Assembly (NCBI GenBank): GCA_964431545.1
Contig: CAYSLC010000206.1
Location: forward strand, 1 to 9,527
Direction: 5' to 3'
DNA length: 9,527 nt
Origin: CAYSLC01 sp964431545
GTDB taxonomy: Bacteria > Desulfobacterota > Desulfobacteria > Desulfobacterales > JAABSP01
Positions within the stretch are counted from its first letter, which is position 1, and the number at the start of each line of letters is the position of its first letter. The translations under genes and the position numbers were made by a program. The notes under the pieces were generated by a model. It was not told where the DNA came from and searched no databases. It saw only the letters and a program-made list of their open reading frames with translations. Below, piece after piece: positions 1 to 5,812 of the stretch.

Positions 1-2301
1 TACTATAGCGAGGATCAGCTCGACGCCTGGCGCACCATGCTCATCGAGCTGATCCACCAGATCAGCGCCTACCTTCAGGATGTCAAGCTCCTGGAGGGGG
101 TGAAGAGCCAGAAGGCCGAAGGGTTCGAGGAGATGGTCGACCTTTTGGCCAGGCTTTCCCGGGTTCCCGACCATGACGGGGCGATCCTCCTGCGGTACCG
201 GGGGATGGTCTCGGCGGGGCGGAGATCCGGAAAGGCCGACTATGTGATCCAGTTGGGGAACATCGAGCTGGATGCCGCCGTGGCCAACTCCATGCTCAAA
301 CGGCTGGGGATCCGCATGTCCCACCTGCCGGCCCGGCTCATCAAGGCCCTGGAGGTCTTTTCGGGCCATGACATCAGCACCTTCCTTCTCCAGATCCCCC
401 CTCCGGACGACGCCGCCGCCATCGAACGGATCCGCTTCAGCCTGGTGGTCTTCTCCCGATATGTCCATGCCGCCAGGGAGAACGCCCCCCTGGTGATCAA
501 AAAAAACGGCCGGGAAGCGACCCTTCCCCTGATCCGGGACGAGAAAGGGAAGCCCGATCCCAACCTGACGCTTCTGGCCGCCTTGAACGACCTCTCCCCG
601 GAGACCGCCCGGGAGCTGGTCGGGAATGTGGAACAGTGGCTGAGGCAGGGGGCCGGTCAAGCGGTACGGGACGCCTCCGTCTACGACGCCGTCTTCCTGG
701 TGAAGAGCCTCCGGGACAAATTGATCCGGCCGCCCATCGAAGTGAACAACATCCGGTGGCACATGGTGGGACGGGGTCAGGTGGTCGTCTCCGAAGAGGA
801 CGAACCAGCGGCCGGGGATCCGAGCGGCGACATGCCCACAGTGGTGGTGGAGGCGGAACAGCCAGAAGCGGAACCGGAGAGGCCCCATTCCAAAAAGGCC
901 GCCCCCGAGCGTGGGGAGGAGGCCCTGACCCGGCTGGTCATGGACCGTTTCGGCAAATCCCCGGCCTATGCCAGCCAGATCCTCAAAACCGTTCAGGGGA
1001 GCGACTATAAACGGATCGGCGTCGGCCAGCTCGCCCAGCGGATCCCCATGGCCGACAACCTGCTGAAGGTCCTGTCCCGCAATCCGGCCCACCGGTCCCT
1101 GGAAGTGGAGGTGCTGCAGAATCTCCAGGGGCGTTTCGAGCTGATTCCCGACAAGATCTGGGACGAAGTGACCATCGACGGGGAGGAGGTGACCGTCCGC
1201 ATGGCGGACGATACGGCCCCCATCCGGGATGTGGATCCCAACCTGCTGAAGATCATCACCACCTCCAAGGGCCGGGCCACCATCCGCAAGAAGATGCGGA
1301 ACATCGCCCGGCCGGACACCGCCTTCAACCGGGAGGACTACCGGGCCCTGGCCCGGGATTTCGACATCACGGTGGCCGACGCAAGGGAGATCATCGGCCT
1401 GCTCAAGAGCTGCTTCGACCGGAGCGGCCACTTCATCCGCAGAACCTTCGAGCGGAGCATCCCCCAATTCGCCCGGTTCGAGCGGAAGATCTTCGAGTTC
1501 ATGTGGCACTACCTCAAGGAGACCCTCCACCGCAGCGACCGGGTCGCCTTTCTCAACTCCCTCCAATTGCTGATCGCCGAGATGCGACAGCCCAAGAAGG
1601 CCATCAGCATCCTGATGACCGATTTTCTCGCCATTCCCACGGTGATCAGCTACTCGGACCGAAACGCCCTGATGCTCTCCAACCTCCTGATCCGCAAATA
1701 CAACAAGGAGTTGAACCTCGACATCGAACTGACCCCCGAGGAGGTGCTCCAGGTCAAGGAGGGGATCAACACGGAGATCACCGGGGCGGTGGCCCGGGTC
1801 ATCGAATCCACACGGGAACGGCTGCTCAAAAAGATCGCCACCATCCGGGGCGGGATCACCGAATCGATGGGGGGCGGCCGGGCCGATGCCCAGCCCCTGC
1901 CGCTGCGGTACCTCCTCTCCTTGGAGCGGGAGGTGATCATCTTTCTCTCTCTGGTGGGGGGCGAGACCGCCCAGGAGGTCCTGCGGGAGGCGGTCAAGTA
2001 TTACGGGATCACCGGGTCCCCGGTCTACCACCTCCGGGACAGCCGGCAGAACCTCATCTCCCTGTTGCAGCATTTGAAGGTCGTGCTCCGGGGCATGGGA
2101 CGGGTGGGGAGAGACGACGACCTGGCCCGGCTCGACGAGGTGAGCTGGTCCGAACAGGGCTTCCTCCGCCTGGCCGAGGGCCCCCAGGAGCGGGACAAGA
2201 TCCGGCAGGTCATGCGGTGGGTCGACCTCTCCAAGGAGATCATCGTCCAGAAGAGCTGGAAGGACGACCGGGACACACATACCTTTCAGGTGCTGCGCTG
2301 A
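1..2301 (+). CDS. Large soluble protein of unknown function, 5' end outside the window
   Basis: The reading frame is open from the first base of the window, so the first internal ATG at 37 is probably not the real start and the gene begins upstream; 766 residues are visible. I do not recognise the family. It has no signal peptide within the visible part and no hydrophobic stretch long enough for a membrane segment. It looks mainly alpha-helical and rich in charged residues. An acidic, Pro/Ala/Glu-rich segment at about visible residues 262-307 looks like a disordered linker between an N-terminal and a C-terminal helical module. The C-terminal module (about 308-766) holds Arg/Lys-rich stretches such as SKGRATIRKKMRNIARP. 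No catalytic motif such as a Walker box, kinase motif or metal-binding Cys/His cluster is evident. It ends just before a strong terminator and is convergent with the barrel gene. It is a real gene by length and codon pattern; function unknown. Confidence 0.85.
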   Translation, partial: YYSEDQLDAWRTMLIELIHQISAYLQDVKLLEGVKSQKAEGFEEMVDLLARLSRVPDHDGAILLRYRGMVSAGRRSGKADYVIQLGNIELDAAVANSMLKRLGIRMSHLPARLIKALEVFSGHDISTFLLQIPPPDDAAAIERIRFSLVVFSRYVHAARENAPLVIKKNGREATLPLIRDEKGKPDPNLTLLAALNDLSPETARELVGNVEQWLRQGAGQAVRDASVYDAVFLVKSLRDKLIRPPIEVNNIRWHMVGRGQVVVSEEDEPAAGDPSGDMPTVVVEAEQPEAEPERPHSKKAAPERGEEALTRLVMDRFGKSPAYASQILKTVQGSDYKRIGVGQLAQRIPMADNLLKVLSRNPAHRSLEVEVLQNLQGRFELIPDKIWDEVTIDGEEVTVRMADDTAPIRDVDPNLLKIITTSKGRATIRKKMRNIARPDTAFNREDYRALARDFDITVADAREIIGLLKSCFDRSGHFIRRTFERSIPQFARFERKIFEFMWHYLKETLHRSDRVAFLNSLQLLIAEMRQPKKAISILMTDFLAIPTVISYSDRNALMLSNLLIRKYNKELNLDIELTPEEVLQVKEGINTEITGAVARVIESTRERLLKKIATIRGGITESMGGGRADAQPLPLRYLLSLEREVIIFLSLVGGETAQEVLREAVKYYGITGSPVYHLRDSRQNLISLLQHLKVVLRGMGRVGRDDDLARLDEVSWSEQGFLRLAEGPQERDKIRQVMRWVDLSKEIIVQKSWKDDRDTHTFQVLR

Positions 2302-2334
2302 GGCCCTCCCGACGCTCTTCCGGAGAACCCGGAT

Positions 2335-2388
2335 AAAAAAAGCCGCCGGTCCGCGTCGCATCCCGCGGCGGACCGGCGGCTTTTTTTT
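2335..2388. terminator. Bidirectional intrinsic terminator
   Basis: A perfect 13-bp GC-rich stem (2342-2354 with 2368-2380, arm GCCGCCGGTCCGC) encloses a 13-nt loop. Seven A on the left (2335-2341) and eight T on the right (2381-2388) flank it. The T run gives a U-tract to plus-strand transcripts ending after 2301, and the A run does the same for minus-strand transcripts ending after 2431. It sits between two convergent genes, where a shared terminator is expected. Confidence 0.95.
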
Positions 2389-2430
2389 GTCCCTTACGAC
2401 CGGCGTTCCGGCCGGACCGGTATCGGCCCC

Positions 2431-3633
2431 CTAGAAGATGGTATAGGCCACACCGACGAAGAAGGTGGTGGCCACGTCGTCGTCGTCGTTGTCCCCGTGG
2501 TCGTAGTGGTCGAACCGCAGGCGGGTCACCAGATCCACCGTGTTGGTCAGGTAGTACCGAAGCTCCGTCCACAGCGCGTTCCGATAGGACTCGTCGTCGT
2601 CGCTCTCCGAGGGGAGGATGATGTCGAGATCCCAGACATTGATCCAGTCGATGGTCTCGTTGATCTCATAGGTGAGCGAGACCCGGTTGTTGAGGTTGTG
2701 GTCGGTGTCGCCGAACTCCCAGTCCTCCAGGATGGTGGCGTAGGAGGCCCGTTCGATCAGCTGCCATTTGAACCCGTAGGGCTTGGCCCATTCGAAGGAG
2801 GCCCGGAGTATTGGATCCGAATCGTTGCCCGAGTAGTCGGAGATCAGGTAGCCGATGCCCACCTGGGCCTCCCAGCCGTGTTTCCGCTGGAGGACCCCCT
2901 CGTCGGTGAGGATGTCCTGGATTCGAATGACGCCCATGGCGCCCAGGGTATCGTTGGAGAGGACCCCCTCGTCCCGGAGCACCTTCTCCATGTCCTCGTA
3001 CCAGTACTTCTCATACTCCCGGAGGCTGTATTTGCTTTTGTACTCCTGCTCCTTGGCGATGACGTCGGCCAGTTTCAGGTAGGCGGCGTCGGAGATGGCG
3101 CTGGAGATGATCCCGTACTCCTGGAGATCCTCCACCACCCGGACCGCCTCCATCAGCGGGGTGGCGGTGATGACCCGGCCGTAACCGGCGCCGGCGGTCA
3201 CCTCGGCATACGGATCATCGTCGTCGTTGCCCTCCAGGCTCCGGTACCCGGCGTCGAACCGGCCGAAATAGAACGGGCCGTCGATCTCGTTGATATACTT
3301 TTTGGCCTCCGTCCACCCCTCCATCCAGTAATTTTCATTGGAATCATCGTCCTCGTTGGCGCCCCGATCGAAATCGGCGTTTCCTTCGACATAGGCCTGC
3401 CACTTGAAGGGCAGGGTGCTGTATTCCATGTCGTAGAAGATCTCCGCGGACCCATTGTAACTGGTCTGATCCTGGTTGCCGTCCCGCATGGTGAACATGG
3501 CCAGCAGCTCGGCATCCTGATAGAACAGATCCGGATCCATGTAGTCGGTCAGCTCGATGGCCGACGCCGACAGGGGCAAGGCCAGCAGCAGAACCCCGAT
3601 CAACCCGATCACCCTTTTCTTCATCTTCTCCAT
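2431..3633 (-). CDS. Predicted outer-membrane beta-barrel protein with aspartate-rich segments
   Basis: The protein has 400 residues from the ATG at 3633, chosen because AGGAGG lies 7 nt upstream; a longer in-frame start at 3666 would only add a basic tail before the signal peptide. Residues 1-25 form a Sec signal peptide: basic start, hydrophobic core GLIGVLLLALPL, then cleavage after ASA. The mature protein is Tyr/Trp-rich with alternating segments typical of barrel strands and ends in YTIF; a C-terminal Phe is the usual assembly signal for the BAM machinery. A helical, charged block at about residues 159-229 interrupts the barrel pattern and may be a periplasmic or plug-like insertion. Runs of Asp (near 95-97, 137-140, 345-347 and 383-386) probably sit in exposed loops. 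It has its own promoter and convergent terminator, so it is likely monocistronic. Substrate or role unknown; no named family recognised. Confidence 0.85.
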   Translation of the reverse strand: MEKMKKRVIGLIGVLLLALPLSASAIELTDYMDPDLFYQDAELLAMFTMRDGNQDQTSYNGSAEIFYDMEYSTLPFKWQAYVEGNADFDRGANEDDDSNENYWMEGWTEAKKYINEIDGPFYFGRFDAGYRSLEGNDDDDPYAEVTAGAGYGRVITATPLMEAVRVVEDLQEYGIISSAISDAAYLKLADVIAKEQEYKSKYSLREYEKYWYEDMEKVLRDEGVLSNDTLGAMGVIRIQDILTDEGVLQRKHGWEAQVGIGYLISDYSGNDSDPILRASFEWAKPYGFKWQLIERASYATILEDWEFGDTDHNLNNRVSLTYEINETIDWINVWDLDIILPSESDDDESYRNALWTELRYYLTNTVDLVTRLRFDHYDHGDNDDDDVATTFFVGVAYTIF

Positions 3634-3640
3634 CCTTTTT

Positions 3641-3646
3641 CCTCCT
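3641..3646 (-). promoter_or_regulatory. Ribosome-binding site deciding the barrel gene start
   Basis: On the minus strand AGGAGG ends 7 nt before the ATG at 3633. This supports the start at 3633 rather than the longer in-frame ATG at 3666, which would lie upstream of this Shine-Dalgarno sequence. Confidence 0.85.
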
Positions 3647-3725
3647 TTTTTTTCTCTTCTTCCCAAATGAGTGAAAACACCTCTCCCCTCGACGCCGCGG
3701 GCGCCGGTACGGGGAACATTTTTCC

Positions 3726-3755
3726 CTTATACCTTGCCGGACAGCGGTTTTGCAA
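3726..3755 (-). promoter_or_regulatory. Sigma-70-type promoter for the barrel gene
   Basis: On the minus strand TTGCAA (3750-3755, 4 of 6 to consensus) is followed after 18 bp by TATAAG (3726-3731, 5 of 6). Transcription would begin near 3719 and give a leader of roughly 85 nt before the ATG at 3633. It lies in the gap after the STAS-like gene, which supports separate expression of the barrel gene from the cassette upstream. Confidence 0.6.
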
Positions 3756-3789
3756 GAGAATAACGGCCAAGGCTGCTGAATTCGGGGGT

Positions 3790-3849
3790 TTTGGAAAGGG
3801 GGCGGGGCGGGGGCCGTTTGAAAGCGTGAACGGCCCCGCTGTTTCCAAA
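3790..3849 (-). terminator. Nested inverted repeat after the four-gene cassette, possible weak terminator
   Basis: The minus-strand transcript leaving the STAS-like gene can form an inner 9-bp stem (GGGGCCGTT, 3829-3837 with 3810-3818, 10-nt loop) enclosed by an outer 8-bp pairing (TTTGGAAA, 3842-3849 with 3790-3797). It begins 4 nt after the stop codon. There is no U-tract, so intrinsic termination would be inefficient; it could instead stabilise the 3' end or leave some read-through into the barrel gene. Confidence 0.45.
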
Positions 3850-3852
3850 GGC

Positions 3853-4125
3853 TCAGTTGGCGATATCTTCCACGTAATCGCCTGTAAATATGATTTTTTT
3901 CGATCCTCCCCGGAGTTCGGCCACGTTGTTGTGGAACACCTTGGATCCGAAGGGGTGGACCGAGGTCAGGCTGTTGGTGTGGATGAAGATTTTTCCATCC
4001 ACATCGATGTTCTTTTTCAGGGTGTTGAGCAACTGAAAGGCCGATGATCCGTCGAAGTCGCCCATCAGCTTCAGGTGGAGGTTGTCGCTGTTGCGGTGGG
4101 AGAGGATTTTGAAGTTCTGTGCCAT
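3853..4125 (-). CDS. Small STAS-like domain protein (anti-sigma antagonist type) lacking the phosphoserine
   Basis: The 90-residue protein is a single domain. The segment MGDFDGSSAFQLLNTLKK (21-38) resembles the beta-strand and first helix of STAS proteins such as SpoIIAA (Gly-Asp/Glu-hydrophobic-Asp followed by an Ala-rich helix). IFIHTNSLTSVHPFGSKVF (46-64) matches the region that in SpoIIAA reads as strand, Asp-Ser-Ser-Gly, helix. Here that signature is His57-Pro58-Phe59-Gly60, so the serine phosphorylated by partner-switching kinases is missing. The start at 4125 is clear: GGAGG lies 9 nt upstream inside the previous gene, and the previous stop and this start overlap as TGATG. It is the last gene of the cassette. 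STAS proteins bind anti-sigma kinases or other partners; this one would do so without the usual phospho-switch. The fold assignment rests on motif resemblance only. Confidence 0.7.
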   Translation of the reverse strand: MAQNFKILSHRNSDNLHLKLMGDFDGSSAFQLLNTLKKNIDVDGKIFIHTNSLTSVHPFGSKVFHNNVAELRGGSKKIIFTGDYVEDIAN

Positions 4126-4562
4126 CAGGCCCTGCCTCCGAAGGTGGAGATCCGCTGGACACGGTCCGCGGAGGGGCTGGAGAGGATCGGCCGGGGATGT
4201 CCCGGGGTCCCCGCCAGGGTGCGTTCGATCATGGTCTGGAGATCCTTGGGCCGCAGGTCCCGGTTGTGGATATAGCCCGCGGCCTGGGAGAGCCGGGGAT
4301 CGTGCAGGTCGGTCTCGTAGGCGGCGACCACCAGAACGGGGGTTTCCGGGGCCTGCATCCGGATATACCAGAAGATATCCCAGCCGTTGGCTCCCCGCAG
4401 GGACAGGTCCAGGAGGGCGAGTCCGGGGCGGGAGATTCGAAGGGCGTTCCACACGGACGCGACGTCGTAGGCCACCATGACGTTGCTCCGGCGGTGGACC
4501 GCCGTCCGCGCGAGGAGATCGTGGAGCCATCCGCGATCTTCCACCAGAAGGATGTTCGGCAT
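4125..4562 (-). CDS. Stand-alone receiver domain protein with degenerate active site
   Basis: The 145-residue protein carries one response-regulator receiver domain (about 2-119) and a short Pro/Ser-rich tail, with no output domain. The acidic pair Glu8-Asp9 and the phosphoacceptor Asp52 (in LALLDLSL) are present. The conserved Thr/Ser after the fourth strand is Ala80 (VLVVAAYE), and the conserved Lys after the fifth strand is Asn100 (GYIHNRDL), with the following Pro replaced by Arg. These residues normally stabilise the phosphoryl group and drive the conformational switch, so ordinary phospho-signalling is doubtful. The ATG at 4562 is preceded by GAGAGGTG and starts 2 nt after the stop of the upstream receiver gene. 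Its own stop overlaps the STAS-like start. The coupling suggests that it is made in fixed proportion with its neighbours and may act as a scaffold or constitutive binding partner. Confidence 0.85.
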   Translation of the reverse strand: MPNILLVEDRGWLHDLLARTAVHRRSNVMVAYDVASVWNALRISRPGLALLDLSLRGANGWDIFWYIRMQAPETPVLVVAAYETDLHDPRLSQAAGYIHNRDLRPKDLQTMIERTLAGTPGHPRPILSSPSADRVQRISTFGGRA

Positions 4563-4564
4563 AT

Positions 4565-5032
4565 TCACCTCTCGGGATCCCGGGCGGAGGGTTGGTGTTC
4601 CGGGATTCGTCCATGTTCGGGGTTCCGGGGATCGGCGTTCCGGACCGTCCGACCGAAGGAGTGGGCCTCCAACAGGGCCTCGACGGCCGCCGGATCGAAG
4701 GGTTTGTGGATGACCTCCGCCACGCCGAGACGCTGTGCCCGGCCCGTGATCTCGGCGCTGGTGTGGGCGGTCATCAAAAACTTGGTCGTCTCCGGATGGG
4801 ACGGCCCCACCCGTTTGAAGAACTCGAGACCGTCCATGGCCGGAAGCCGGTAGTCGCTGAAGATGAAGTGAAATGTCCGTTGCTCCAAAAGATCCATGCC
4901 TTCTTCGGCGGTCGGAAAGGACGCCGTGGAGAAGCCCTCGCTTTCCAGAAACATCGCCAGGGCCTCCCGCAGCCATGCATCGTCTTCGATGATGAGCACC
5001 GTGCCCTTTCCTTGGCCGAAGAAGGCGTCCAT
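4565..5032 (-). CDS. Stand-alone response regulator receiver protein, canonical active site
   Basis: The 155-residue protein is a single CheY-like receiver. The key residues are all present: Glu16-Asp17-Asp18 (LIIEDD), phosphoacceptor Asp60 (FIFSDYRLP), Thr88 (FLMTAH) and Lys110 followed by Pro (VIHKPF). It should therefore accept a phosphoryl group from a histidine kinase. After the domain (about residue 125) comes a polar, Arg/Pro/Glu-rich tail of some 30 residues without a recognisable output domain. The start at 5032 is the only ATG after the in-frame TGA at 5054-5056, but GGAAGG abuts the ATG directly, which is too close for a good ribosome-binding site, so translation may depend on coupling to the gene 21 nt upstream. 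No kinase is encoded in the cassette; the upstream PAS kinase or an unlinked kinase could serve it. The protein is unlike the following receiver, which has lost the Thr and Lys. Confidence 0.88.
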   Translation of the reverse strand: MDAFFGQGKGTVLIIEDDAWLREALAMFLESEGFSTASFPTAEEGMDLLEQRTFHFIFSDYRLPAMDGLEFFKRVGPSHPETTKFLMTAHTSAEITGRAQRLGVAEVIHKPFDPAAVEALLEAHSFGRTVRNADPRNPEHGRIPEHQPSARDPER

Positions 5033-5053
5033 CCTTCCATGGACCCGTGGGGG

Positions 5054-5467
5054 TCACCCCTGTCGGATCTCCGGCTCGCGCGTGGTCCCCGCCGTGAGTG
5101 GCTCGAACAGGCGGCCCAGGTTCCGTGAGCGTTCCCACAAGGTGGTTTGGAGCTGGAGCCAGTCGTCCATGGTGGAATGGTTGATCTTCAACAGGATCTC
5201 CGGCCATACGGCGGCCGCCCGGAGGGCGGGCGACAGGTCCTCGGGACCGGTCAGGCGCCGGCCGTAGATATCGGCCGCCTTCAAGGTCGACAACCAGTAC
5301 TTTGTCGTTTTCTCCATCACGCCGTCGCCCCAGGGCCATGGGGGGCGCCCGCCGGATTTGGAACCGTTGCCGTTTCCCCACGGACGGGTCCAGTATTCGG
5401 ACAGACGTCTCATCCATTCCTCGGTCGGTTTGGCGGTACCTGCCGCTGCTGTGTCGGTGCTCGACAT
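5054..5467 (-). CDS. Small Trp-rich protein of unknown function, first gene of the cassette
   Basis: The protein has 137 residues and I do not recognise it. It has no signal peptide or membrane segment. The N-terminal third is low in complexity (Thr/Ala, then a Gly/Asn/Pro/Trp-rich stretch around residues 28-48). The remainder, from about residue 51, looks like two or three amphipathic helices, including TMDDWLQLQTTLWERSRNL. It contains nine tryptophans, unusually many for its size. The helical Trp/Gln pattern is loosely reminiscent of phasin-like or coiled-coil adaptor proteins, but this is only an impression. The start at 5467 is well supported: GGAGG lies 7 nt upstream (5475-5479). It is the first gene after the sigma-54 promoter, and its stop codon is in the same frame as the next gene, with only seven codons between the stop and the next ATG. 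It is probably a partner of the receiver proteins encoded behind it. Confidence 0.75.
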   Translation of the reverse strand: MSSTDTAAAGTAKPTEEWMRRLSEYWTRPWGNGNGSKSGGRPPWPWGDGVMEKTTKYWLSTLKAADIYGRRLTGPEDLSPALRAAAVWPEILLKINHSTMDDWLQLQTTLWERSRNLGRLFEPLTAGTTREPEIRQG

Positions 5468-5481
5468 GGAATTTCCTCCGC

Positions 5482-5502
5482 TCGGCCGAACCGGTCGGCC
5501 GA
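5482..5502 (-). promoter_or_regulatory. Hairpin immediately upstream of the cassette's first ribosome-binding site
   Basis: TCGGCCGA at 5482-5489 and again at 5495-5502, separated by 5 nt, forms a perfect 8-bp stem because TCGGCCGA is its own reverse complement. In the minus-strand transcript the stem ends two nt before CGGAGG-type Shine-Dalgarno sequence (GGAGG, 5475-5479). It could tune ribosome access, act as a DNA operator, or protect the 5' region of the message. Confidence 0.5.
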
Positions 5503-5653
5503 TTCAGAAACTGTTACCGATCAAAAAACGCCTCGATGCGGGCTTTGTGGACCCCTTCGGCGTCGGATCGGGGCGACTATGCAAAAATCGGGCAAAGGGG
5601 CTTTCGGCGCCGATGGAATTCGGTTTTTCCCACCGGTCGGCTACCCTGATGAC

Positions 5654-5670
5654 AGCATTTTTCGTGCCAG
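5654..5670 (-). promoter_or_regulatory. Sigma-54 (-24/-12) promoter of the four-gene cassette
   Basis: On the minus strand the sequence reads CTGGCACGAAAAATGCT. Compared with the sigma-54 consensus TGGCACG-N4-TTGC, the -24 block is perfect, GG and GC are separated by exactly 10 bp, and only the first T of TTGC is replaced by A. Transcription would start near 5643, about 175 nt before the ATG at 5467. It lies directly downstream of a gene for an NtrC-type sigma-54 activator, a plausible regulator of this promoter. Confidence 0.85.
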
Positions 5671-5699
5671 TTTTTTGTTGCGGGAGGAACCACTGAAAA

Positions 5700-5714
5700 T
5701 CGGCCGGTCGGCCG
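5700..5714. repeat. Tandem TCGGCCG motif upstream of the sigma-54 promoter
   Basis: TCGGCCG occurs at 5700-5706 and 5708-5714, about 30 bp upstream of the -24 element. The same heptamer occurs twice more at 5482-5488 and 5495-5501, and a related CCGGTCGGC at 5633-5641. The pairs could be binding sites for the NtrC-type activator. However, the position is closer to the promoter than typical enhancer sites, and TCGGCCG also occurs by chance in this GC-rich DNA (for example near 5271 and 9421). Confidence 0.35.
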
Positions 5715-5751
5715 TTCCGGCGACGGGGGAGGGGGCCCCCGGAGGTTGAAG

Positions 5752-5785
5752 ATTTGAAAAATCCCGGGGTCGGGATGTGGCAAAT
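5752..5785 (-). terminator. Intrinsic terminator of the kinase-activator operon
   Basis: In the minus-strand transcript ATCCCG (5771-5776) pairs with CGGGAT (5761-5766) around a 4-nt loop and is followed by TTTT (5757-5760). An outer pairing ATTTG (5781-5785 complement) with CAAAT (5752-5756 complement) can extend it. It lies 37 nt after the stop of the NtrC-type gene and before the sigma-54 promoter, so the cassette is likely a separate transcription unit. Confidence 0.65.
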
Positions 5786-5812
5786 TTTCGAATCCGGGGG
5801 GCGCCTCGGGGG

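Larger units (their letters stand above)
5468..5812. other. 345-bp intergenic control region between the NtrC-type gene and the cassette
   Basis: No convincing gene is present on either strand; open frames here are short and lack ribosome-binding sites. Reading in the minus-strand direction it holds the terminator of the kinase-activator operon (5752-5785), a tandem TCGGCCG pair (5700-5714), the sigma-54 promoter (5654-5670), a leader of about 175 nt, and a hairpin next to the first ribosome-binding site (5482-5502). It is less GC-rich in patches than the coding DNA around it. Confidence 0.8.

Noticed and set aside
2474..2492. Trinucleotide repeat TCGTCG-type tract
   Set aside because: It encodes aspartates within the barrel gene in frame, so it is treated as part of the protein and not as an independent repeat element.
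2497..4047. Long plus-strand open frame of 516 codons opposite the barrel gene
   Set aside because: The product is a Val/Gly/Leu/Pro-rich pattern typical of the complementary strand of a GC-rich gene. The minus strand has a signal peptide, barrel pattern, promoter and ribosome-binding site.
4126..4614. Upstream extension of the STAS-like reading frame (253 codons in total)
   Set aside because: The added part is Arg/Pro/Gly-rich and overlaps the degenerate receiver gene in another frame. The ATG at 4125 has a good ribosome-binding site and the domain begins there.
5054..5056. TGA as a selenocysteine or programmed read-through codon
   Set aside because: No selenocysteine-type structure is evident after it, the next gene has its own ATG, and receivers normally start there. 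It is kept only as a note on possible fusion.
4563..5417. Upstream extension of the degenerate receiver frame (430 codons in total)
   Set aside because: The extra residues are low-complexity and lie over the canonical receiver and the Trp-rich gene. MPNILLVEDR at 4562 is a typical receiver start with a ribosome-binding site.
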